A stretch of 64,000 bases of DNA, from NCBI GenBank assembly GCA_039602395.1, contig JBCNJP010000017.1:20391279-20455278 (forward strand), written 5' to 3'. Within the stretch, counting starts at the first letter, position 1, and every line of letters starts with the position of its first letter. This DNA is from Deinandra increscens subsp. villosa (lineage: Eukaryota; Streptophyta; Magnoliopsida; Asterales; Asteraceae). The notes beneath the pieces are model-generated. The model made no database searches and had not been told where the DNA came from. It saw nothing but the letters and a program-made list of their open reading frames with translations. The translations under genes were made by a program, and so were the position numbers. Shown one piece after another: positions 57,010 to 64,000 of the stretch.

Positions 57010-58956
57010 TTAGTTAGCCATTGGTACCCAGGCCAATGTTTTTCTGGGTACACCTGAGGAATCAATAAAGGATACTTCTTGTAAGAACATCCCCTTTGAA
57101 AAATCAGGAAGTTGGGATGGAGCTGACTTGATTTTTGGTTTCCAAATTCCAGGTGATTTAACATTTGTTTTAGTCACCTTTGGAGTTGTGACCTTAGGTA
57201 TTTCAACCTTCTTCGTTTTAGATTCACTTTTCAAAACAGTTTTTGTTTTAGTCACCTTTTGAGTTGTGACTTTAGGTATTTCAACCTTCTGCATTTTAGA
57301 ATCATTTTTCAAAACATTTTTAGTTACCTTGGGAGGGGTAACCTTGGGTTTTTCAGACTTTGTTTGTTTTGAAAATGGTTTCTTCACCTGTTTTTGGAAA
57401 TTTTGGTAACTTGGAAAGCTATTGTTTTGATTTAAAGATTTTCTTTCAGCTTTGGCAGCACCCCAATGTTGATCAGAGGGTTTAACCTTAGGAGCAACAG
57501 TCTTCCTTGCCTTAGGTGTTTGCACCATCATTGGCTTAGACTTTACAGACTCCTGAGATGAAACCCTTTGACTTTTCGGAAAATAGGGTTCATAGGGGCG
57601 ATAAAGACAGTTCCTAGCAATATGACCAGCGATGCCACAATTAAAACAAGTCTGCTTCTTTAGATAGAAGTCAGACGTGTACCCATTTAACTTTGGTGGC
57701 TGATATGGACCTGGTTTGCCTTGTGTCTGCTTCCTTGCCTTGTCTGCAGCTCCATATTTGCCTTTCTGCTGATTCCTTGAAGCCCGAGTAGAACCCGTCT
57801 TCATCGTCTTTGTGCTCTCTGGATTTTCTGATGAAGAAGCACCATTCTTGCAACTGCACTTACAACTGCATGAACCAACTGAAGAAATGGGAGACACAGC
57901 CACACTTTTCATCTTATCATTCTTCACCATAGTTGTTTGCTTCACACTCGGATGCTTGATGGTGATCTTTGGCCTCTCAACTTTAGCTTCACCGATCACT
58001 CCATCAGTTATTCCCTTGAACTTGGAGGAGAAGGATGGTAAGTCATACCCAACATCTGGTTCTTGGTCAAACATGGATCCAGATGTCATAAAGATCTTCC
58101 CCTCAGGCCGTGTTGTCAAGATCACTTTTTCCCTTTTGACTTCGTCGATTACTTTGAAGCATGGGGTTTCAATTTTAGGGTATGGTTTCAACTCTATCCC
58201 AGCATCATCAGACTTGGAGCCATGACATCTGTTATACTCTTGGCACTCAGCATCATCTCTTGATACATCCTCTATTCTCCCTTCACCATATGTCATGTTT
58301 GCCTCGTTGTCTATTAGCTCTTGAGTCAATGGTGTAGTTCCAACCAAGACACTATCAATAGGAGGAGCAACTTCTTTATAATCAGACTTGGTTCGTTGAA
58401 CTTGTTCCTCACTAAGAAGTATTCCTATAATGTCTCGGGGAACTGGTGGAGGAATAATGCTGTTTGCAGACAGAGATTTATCAGACTTTTCTGACCCACA
58501 CCCAGTTTTATCTTTCCCAACTTGGCCGGTCACAACGGCATGTGACAATTCCTTTCCAGCATCGAGCATTCGCTTATTTCTTTCCTGATTGCAATCATAC
58601 TTGACCTGCATCTCGTTATATTTTTGTTGCAGTTCATCCAGTTGCTTCTTTAGCTCACCAATCTCAATCTTAGCCTGATCATATAAAATACTCTTCTCCG
58701 TTGCTAGCTTTTGATATTTCACTATGTCTAGTTTCTGAGCTTTTACCTTCTCCTCATTCTTTTGCCATCTACCCTTGAATGAACTCCTTTCGCATTTTAC
58801 CTCAAACAGTTCTGACTGAAAATTTTTACAGATTTGCCTGAGTCCAGGAATCAAACGAGCACAAGTAGGATTGGGGCATATCTCAGTTTTGTCAACTTCA
58901 TCTGCAAAAGCATCTTCGTCCTCAAATATATTCTTTTCTTCAAACACTGAACTCAT
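57010..58956 (-). CDS. Gag-like protein with CCHC zinc knuckle (retroelement)
   Basis: An intact frame. I place the start at MSSVFEEKNIFED (58956); an in-frame ATG at 59019 is also possible. Order: an acidic N-terminus, CPNPTCARLIPGLRQIC, a coiled coil of about 100 residues (KSILYDQAKIEIGELKKQLDELQQK...), a Cys-rich patch CSCKCSCKNG, a basic Gln/Lys-rich linker, one zinc knuckle CFNCGIAGHIARNC (C-x2-C-x4-H-x4-C, complete), and a Lys-rich C-terminus with three repeats of the type KVEIPKVTTPKVTKT. The zinc knuckle and basic tail suggest RNA packaging. No protease DSG/DTG motif is visible, so this is gag without pol. Retention of 648 codons without a stop suggests recent activity or constraint. 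Confidence 0.8.
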   Translation of the reverse strand: MSSVFEEKNIFEDEDAFADEVDKTEICPNPTCARLIPGLRQICKNFQSELFEVKCERSSFKGRWQKNEEKVKAQKLDIVKYQKLATEKSILYDQAKIEIGELKKQLDELQQKYNEMQVKYDCNQERNKRMLDAGKELSHAVVTGQVGKDKTGCGSEKSDKSLSANSIIPPPVPRDIIGILLSEEQVQRTKSDYKEVAPPIDSVLVGTTPLTQELIDNEANMTYGEGRIEDVSRDDAECQEYNRCHGSKSDDAGIELKPYPKIETPCFKVIDEVKREKVILTTRPEGKIFMTSGSMFDQEPDVGYDLPSFSSKFKGITDGVIGEAKVERPKITIKHPSVKQTTMVKNDKMKSVAVSPISSVGSCSCKCSCKNGASSSENPESTKTMKTGSTRASRNQQKGKYGAADKARKQTQGKPGPYQPPKLNGYTSDFYLKKQTCFNCGIAGHIARNCLYRPYEPYFPKSQRVSSQESVKSKPMMVQTPKARKTVAPKVKPSDQHWGAAKAERKSLNQNNSFPSYQNFQKQVKKPFSKQTKSEKPKVTPPKVTKNVLKNDSKMQKVEIPKVTTQKVTKTKTVLKSESKTKKVEIPKVTTPKVTKTNVKSPGIWKPKIKSAPSQLPDFSKGMFLQEVSFIDSSGVPRKTLAWVPMAN

Positions 58957-59707
58957 TTTCTTTCTTTGGATATGCAGCTTCTGAAAATCTTGAAAACTCG
59001 GCAAAAACGGCAAAATCACTATTCAAAGAATAGTGTCAGAAACTTAAAACTGAAAAACGGAGGCCTTCGGAGTGGAATTTGGGGGTCCAAATGAGCTCCC
59101 CTGGACGTTAGTCTGGGGTAATTCTGGGGCTCGGTGTCACAAACGTCGTGTTCAAATTTGAGCCTCTAACTCCAAACGAGTCAAAAGTTACGCCCGTTTC
59201 CGTGAAAGTGTGAAATAGTGACTTTTTGCCGCAAACAAGATTCCAATCGTAAACACTGTTTCCGATCGTAAACGCGATTCCGATCGTAAAAACCCGTTTA
59301 CGATATAGTCAGACAGCTGGATCGTAAACTCCTGATCGTAAACCTGTTTCCAATCAGCTTCAGTCGTAAACCCTGTTTCCGATCAAGAAAAATCGTAAAC
59401 TCCTGATCCCGGTTAAAAAAAAATCTTAAACACTCAAAGTTTGTGTCTTGAACTCGTAAACACAAAATTCTGGATCGTAATCAGTTAAAAATCGCGTCTT
59501 GAAGTCGTAATCTTGATTTCGATGAAGATCTTCAAACACTTGCAGTCGTAAACACTTCAAAATCCCAGAAAACGATCGTAAACACACTGGAACAGCAGTA
59601 ACTTGATCGTAATCCCCAAGAACAGCTTCGAAACCTTCAAAAACACGAACCTTTTCCAGAAAATGCTTGAATCCAATATCGTGAGAACCGCGAAACACTC
59701 GTTTCTT

Positions 59708-59720
59708 GGCTCTGATACCA
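59708..59720 (-). promoter_or_regulatory. Primer-binding site (initiator tRNA-Met)
   Basis: On the minus strand TGGTATCAGAGCC, an exact match to the tRNA-iMet complement, sits two bases from the 5' LTR end. Confidence 0.88.
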
Positions 59721-59722
59721 AT

Positions 59723-59840
59723 TGTAGGTCCGGAAATCTCCCAAACACACGATATCTTAATCAAACACGAGTGCGGAATCCTCGTATAAGATCGATTCAA
59801 GAAGAATAGTAGAAGAAGAGATTCAATCTATGATAAAGAA
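59723..59840 (-). repeat. 5' LTR, truncated
   Basis: Matches 54141-54256 and then breaks off. A 34-bp unit ('gaatagtagaagaagagatt...') is tandemly repeated at the break, and the missing 300 bp of LTR are not found elsewhere. Confidence 0.8.
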
Positions 59841-59859
59841 TAGTAGAAGAAGAGATTCA

Positions 59860-60093
59860 ATTTAGACCTCATCTGCAAACCATTTTTTTTTTTTTTTTTG
59901 GAACGGCTAATTCATTGGCACAAAGGCAACACAACGCCCAACCTAGCAAGAAACTAGGGGGGACACAGACCAACCTTGGATGTTTGTTTGTGTTTATTTG
60001 TACTATGTGTTTATGCAAATTTTGTCTACTTTTATAAGTCATTCAGAGTTCTTAAAACATTATTCTTTTAAGCTTTGCAGATGAGGTCTAAAT
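59860..60093. mobile_element. MITE with perfect 20-bp TIRs, carrying a LINE tail
   Basis: ATTTAGACCTCATCTGCAAA at 59860-59879 and its exact complement at 60074-60093 define a small inverted-repeat element. TCA at 59857 and 60093 may be the target duplication. Within it 59881-59976 is the inverted copy of the LINE tail seen at 53014-53123, with its poly(T) at 59882-59899. Confidence 0.65.
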
Positions 60094-60328
60094 CATGGTT
60101 TCTCTATATTGTAGTATAAACAAACACACATGTATAATATATTACTATGATCTGTATAGTAAAGAACATCAGTTTGAGAGATCAGATGATGCATAACATT
60201 AAATTTTAAGTGCCTATGATGTGAAATATTGTGAAAAAAATGGATGAAAATGGTTTGATATCATCGATGGCTTAGTTTTTTCGGTTAGGATTTTCTGAAG
60301 TTTGATTGATTTTGAAATTTATTTGTAG
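60094..60328. other. Intergenic or intron-like sequence
   Basis: AT-rich, no repeat or gene recognised. It ends in TTTATTTGTAG, a possible splice acceptor. Confidence 0.3.
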
Positions 60329-60404
60329 GTGGGATATTCAGTTCCTATTCAACCTGATATCAATCGGCATAAATTTAAAAATTTATCAGTTGTAGAGGTA
60401 TTAA

Positions 60405-60465
<61 letters not shown>

Positions 60466-60690
60466 TTTTTTTTTTTTGAGTTTTATGATCAAATTAATAG
60501 ATTCTAGGATTAGTTTATGAATAATTATATTGTTATTCTTTGTTTGATGAATAGCGTTAAAGTTATGGCCCAGTAATGGCACTGTTCGTGCTTCATGGTT
60601 GAGCTACTGGAGACATGTTGGCATTACTAATACTATTGGTCCGGCTATGGGGGTGGAAGCATTAAAATACATCAATTACCATGCTCAGGT
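60329..60690 (+). other. Two exon-like segments of an unrecognised gene
   Basis: Segment 1 (60329-60397) lies between TTTGTAG and GTATTA and encodes VGYSVPIQPDINRHKFKNLS. Segment 2 (about 60555-60690) lies between ATGAATAG and GTATTT and encodes LKLWPSNGTVRASWLSYWRH and then GITNTIGPAMGVEALKYINY. Both borders look like splice sites, and the composition differs from the surrounding TEs. I do not recognise the family. They could be exons of the gene begun at 53524, but this is not MCM6 sequence that I know. Confidence 0.4.
60399..60464 (+). repeat. (ATT)n microsatellite
   Basis: About 20 uninterrupted ATT units within the putative intron between the two exon-like segments. Confidence 0.95.
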
Positions 60691-62097
60691 ATTTTATAAT
60701 CTCCTGAATCTAATCACACACATTTATGTTGTAATTTGTTAAATAATGTTCCTTGATGACATGACTATGAGCAATTTAGGATCTATTGGTTTTGACTCCA
60801 GATTTTAGGTTTTTATTTATGCCTTTTGTGGATCTTTTTTTCCCCTTGCAGTGGCAAGAGTAAAATTTGATGCATTTCATTCCTGTTCATTACTAGCCCG
60901 TCTGAAAAGGTGACAACCCTAGATGATGATCTGTTCAAAACAAACTCCTATTCCGAGTAAAGGGAAAAAAATGCAGTAGAGGTAAGTTTTGGTTCAATTC
61001 TTCGGTCTTCATCATGTATTTCTTTTGATGATTATAAAAGTTTGTATGGGTTTTATAATAGCCCAAGTAAAGAATGAATTTTTGGCCTCCCTTTTGCTTT
61101 GGGCTTTCTAAATTTAAAGTCATGTTTTTTGTTTCATCAAAACAGAACAGTTTTTCACAAGCATTAGGACTCTTTTTAGGGGATAGGTTTGCACTTTGAC
61201 ATCTACGTTGTCGTATTACAAGAGTTGCGTTTCCAGGTACGGTCTCTCGCTTTTTCAGGTTACTTAAACTTGGTCAGAATAAAAGCTCAAATATGATATG
61301 TATATGGTTGTTCAAATCTGGTTTGGTTTGCCTATTTTCTTAGGTTGACTCGAGGTTAAAGTCGGTTTTTTTAAGCTTTTAGGCTTCTAACCTTTTTTTC
61401 TAAAAATAAACATATATAGAAAACTTTTATAGCATCTAACCAATTTATAAGATATGTAGGTATCTAAATCTAAAACTACATCATTTTTTATAACTTCGGT
61501 TCACAAATATGCAGGGCCAGTGGGGTGTTTGCCTTCTAACCCAAATAGTTCTAATACTACATTCTGTTCTGAATCAGTGTTGTTGAATATTAACCAGGTG
61601 ATTGGTCTACTATTTTGTGGAAGCTGAACTTGATCTATTTTGTGGAAGTTGAACTTGATCCAAGAGTGATTAAAAATCTTCGTTTTTAAATGAAAATTGT
61701 CAAGCTGGGTTAACAATGATACTGTTAACAAGTGGGCTGGATTGACCCAACAAACTTTATTTTTTGTAGATAATTAGTGTATAAATATGATTAGGAAATG
61801 TATAATTTTTTCTTCTTTTAATTTGATGATTGCTATGTTTTGGTTAATATTTCTATATTTGCATTGTTGTTTTGCATTTTGCAATTTGGTTAGGGTCCTT
61901 TGTTGTTTCTCAATGAGATTATGTGCTTCAAATATTCAACTAACGATTATTACGTGTTTGATGTCACCGTATTGGCTCACACCGTCACAACAACCGCACT
62001 ACTAGCCGCAACGCGCTAATTGCCCCACTTGTTTATAACAAAGATATACATGGGATGTATAAAGTTGTTGGTTTACAACTTAACATTAATCATGATC
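60691..62097. other. Intergenic, no gene supported
   Basis: AT-rich with short open frames only. 62060-62097 begins the unclassified repeat shared with 19510-23100. Confidence 0.4.
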
Positions 62098-62100
62098 TTA

Positions 62101-62388
62101 GACCATCCACATTGGTTGAGGTACATACGTCTGCCACGTCACGTTTTTCCCACATACCACAAAACCCACTTTTTTCCACATCAATAAAATACCCGTACTT
62201 CCCACATACCACCATATTAAAATAATGTGATTTAATATTATGTGAGAGGAAAAAGAAAAAAAAATTAAAAAAAAAACAAAAACCACGTACGTTAATGTAC
62301 GTGGTTACGGACGTACCTGCTTGCCACATACCACCACATCACGTACGTGGCCACGTACCACTCCCACATACCACCGATGTGGGTAGCC
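62101..62388. mobile_element. Tourist-like MITE (PIF/Harbinger type) with visible empty site
   Basis: The ends GACCATCCACATTGG and, read inward from the right, GGCTACCCACATCGG are TIRs. TTA flanks both sides (62098-62100 and 62389-62391). The homologous locus at 19530-19555 has a single TTA and no insert, confirming the boundaries. It contains CACGTACGTTAATGTACGTG-type palindromes and no ORF. Confidence 0.9.
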
Positions 62389-62884
62389 TTAGTGATATGG
62401 ATTGTTTGCAGCACACATCCACATACTTTGTGTGATGTGTTGTGGTGTGACTGACTTGAGGTGTACCGGGATGATTTCTACAAACCGGAACATCTGGAGC
62501 ATTGTTATTTCGTCGTGAAGGACCATAGGGTGTTTTTAGGATCAAGCTATGACGCGAGAGTAGAAAATGGTTTGTGAAAGTAAGTCGATGTTAATATTAA
62601 GGTTATGTTATGACGCGAGAGTAGAAAACCGTTTGTGAAAGTAAGTCAATGTTATTATTAAGGTTATGTGTAATGGTAAAGTCTCATCCTTAGTGTTTTT
62701 TGACACATACATGTCCAGTGAGCAAGGGGCTCCATGTGCAAATGTGGTGTAGTGGATGGAGCCTCATAAAACCCTTTAATTATTAGTTTATTACCCAATT
62801 TATATTATATCTATTTAAAAAAAATCCTTCAAATATACTAACCAATCAAAAAAAAGAAAAGAAAAACAGCTAATAAAAGAAGGG
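62389..62884. repeat. Unclassified repeat, homologous to 22650-23100
   Basis: Continues the repeat after the MITE. It lacks the CACTA insertion present in the other copy and ends where the LTR at 62885 starts. Confidence 0.75.
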
Positions 62885-63282
62885 TGTAGGTCCGAAATCA
62901 AACCAAGAACACGATATTTGATCGTAAATGAGTGCGGAAACCTCAAATACGATTGATTCAAGAAACGAGTAGATGAAATAGACAAGATCTAATGAAAAGA
63001 TCAAGTCTTGAATGAGAAAACCTACTCGAGTGAAGCTGATCGTAAACACTGAAAATGAGAGAGAAATCGTAAACTGCAAAGTGTATTCAAAAAGCTTAAA
63101 GAAATCGATTACAATGAGGTGGTATTTATACCACCTCATACATGAGCATGGGCCAATCATAAACACTAACCTAGCCCAATCATAATCATTTAAATGGCCC
63201 ACATGACCTATTAACTAAGCTAGATTAAGCCCAAATACAAAAGCCCAACTAATGTTCATGCCTTACATAATATAGCCCTACA
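62885..63282 (-). repeat. LTR of a second, related LTR element (3' LTR, 398 bp)
   Basis: TGTAGGTCCGAAATC...AGCCCTACA. It shares the ends, the GAGTGCGGAA.CCTC block and the polypurine-tract context with 54141-54560 but is otherwise diverged. The polypurine tract CCTAGGGGAAGAT (minus, 63283-63295) directly adjoins. The rest of the element continues beyond the window. Confidence 0.85.
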
Positions 63283-63314
63283 ATCTTCCCCTAGGCATGA
63301 ACCATTAGACCACT

Positions 63315-63938
63315 TCACGGCAGCAGCAAGTCAAACCTGAAAGATGTTTGAACGTTGTTCGACCACCATCCGTTCTCTAAAATCTTCTTCGCTGCTCCAT
63401 CAAATATCCCAACCCTTATAGCATTTGCCATATCATTCTCGTCTCCAAGTATGGGTTGGGTGGCCAGAAGCTTGATATCTTTCTCACCAAATCTAAGCAA
63501 ATCCACCGGGTCATAAAATCTGAATTGACGCATCGGCTTGCAGAGAACCACCACTTCATGTGTTGTTGGATCGTAATACCAGCAATCAAAGTTTCTTACC
63601 AGTGTTTCATCCTCGATCTCATCCAACATATTAATCACCCTTGTGCGCTTAGTTGGTGGCCTCCGTGCTTCTCCAATAGACTCCCCTGTCACAGGGTCAG
63701 TCCCGGTCTCTCTCCACCTGACCTCCTTCAGCTCGAAATCTCTGAAATCATTCTCCATGTGGCCTAGCAGATTATCTCTGATCTGATTACCTTCTGGTCC
63801 ATTCCACCTGTTAATAAATGGAGCTCTCAGAAGGCTCCTGATCTCAGGCTCAGTCCAGGAGTGGAATTGAGCACGTGTAGAGTAGTACTCCACTGGACTA
63901 TAGCCGTCACGGATCACGGCAAAGATTTTCTTCTCCAT
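63315..63938 (-). CDS. Unknown 207-residue ORF next to the 3' LTR
   Basis: An intact frame ending about 30 bp from the LTR, in the same orientation as the element. It has no gag zinc knuckle, DSG, integrase or RT motif. Features: FAVIRDGYSPVEYYSTRAQF near the start; a basic stretch RRPPTKRTR in the middle; a DEIEDE acidic patch; and a compact hydrophobic/aromatic segment NFDCWYYDPTTHEVVVL. It may be an extra ORF of the retroelement, as some copia lineages carry between RNase H and the 3' LTR, or a captured gene. The frame is open upstream of the ATG at 63938, so it may be longer. Confidence 0.55.
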   Translation of the reverse strand: MEKKIFAVIRDGYSPVEYYSTRAQFHSWTEPEIRSLLRAPFINRWNGPEGNQIRDNLLGHMENDFRDFELKEVRWRETGTDPVTGESIGEARRPPTKRTRVINMLDEIEDETLVRNFDCWYYDPTTHEVVVLCKPMRQFRFYDPVDLLRFGEKDIKLLATQPILGDENDMANAIRVGIFDGAAKKILENGWWSNNVQTSFRFDLLLP

Positions 63939-64000
63939 ATCGTAATGCCAGCATAAGATAGTCTCACGACTCCCACGTCTATCAATCGAGCTTTCACCAA
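63939..64000 (-). other. Window edge, continuation of the LTR element
   Basis: Open on the minus strand and too short to classify. Confidence 0.3.

Larger units (their letters stand above)
54141..59840 (-). mobile_element. LTR retroelement with a gag-like CCHC protein and no pol
   Basis: The 3' LTR (minus orientation) is 54141-54560. The 5' LTR begins at 59723 and is cut off at about 59840. A primer-binding site for initiator tRNA-Met (59708-59720) and a polypurine tract (54561-54573) lie in the proper places on the minus strand. The only long frame is a gag-like protein (57010-59019). Between it and the 3' LTR, 2.4 kb lacks integrase, RT or RNase H. The left flank is ATCCT (54136-54140); the right flank is deleted, so there is no duplication to match. 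Confidence 0.88.

Noticed and set aside
60349..60582. Minus-strand poly-Asn open frame
   Set aside because: It is the (ATT)n microsatellite read in reverse.

Overview
This window is nuclear DNA of a flowering plant, most likely a eudicot. An Asteraceae-like repeat content is my guess and not proven. Almost everything readable is transposable element (TE) sequence: Helitrons, PIF/Harbinger, CACTA, hAT, Mutator-type elements, L1-type LINEs, Ty1/copia and Ty3/gypsy-type LTR elements, and long (TA)n tracts. Host genes are sparse. There is one intact single-exon Dof zinc-finger transcription factor gene (52101-52688, minus), a first exon of the replication helicase subunit MCM6 (53524-53603, plus), and a few unrecognised exon-like stretches (about 4465-4683, 7740-8330, 30590-30904, 60329-60690).

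Layout. 1-615: 5' end of a PIF/Harbinger transposase, cut by the window edge. 1120-4097: a Harbinger element with TIRs and TAA target duplications that carries only the Myb-like ORF1. 4883-7547: a small plus-strand Helitron containing a complete minus-strand Helitron (5009-7325) with RPA-like and helicase-C exons. 8791-13573: a 5'-truncated LINE split by a Mutator-like element (9348-10391) and a hAT element (10415-11553), all three with target-site duplications. 14022-17882: a second LINE on the minus strand. 17860-19009: sequence up to a 500-N gap.

Between the two 500-N gaps (19510-43602) lie a CACTA element (19591-22649), a Helitron (23419-24210), Mutator-type MITEs in (TA)n tracts, an Athila-like ORF1 (26716-27663), a gag-protease-only copia element (30905-33754), an LTR pair with a non-coding interior (34543-40193) and a decayed copia pol (41850-43602). 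After the second gap come a near-exact copy of 17860-19009 (44103-45251) running into a PIF/Harbinger transposase pseudogene, a BED-type hAT pseudogene (about 48950-51720), the Dof and MCM6 sequences, an LTR element with a CCHC gag-like ORF and no pol (54141-59840), and another LTR with an adjacent unknown 207-residue ORF (62885-64000).

The most consequential structural observation concerns the assembly. The 1.15 kb before the first gap and the 1.15 kb after the second gap are the same sequence, and both gaps are exactly 500 N. The flanking contigs therefore probably overlap, and the 24-kb middle contig is probably misplaced or an alternative haplotype. The most interesting biological pattern is a group of foldback MITEs with related TIRs. 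They have 9-bp target duplications, show a strong association with (TA)n tracts, and carry internal perfect palindromes.
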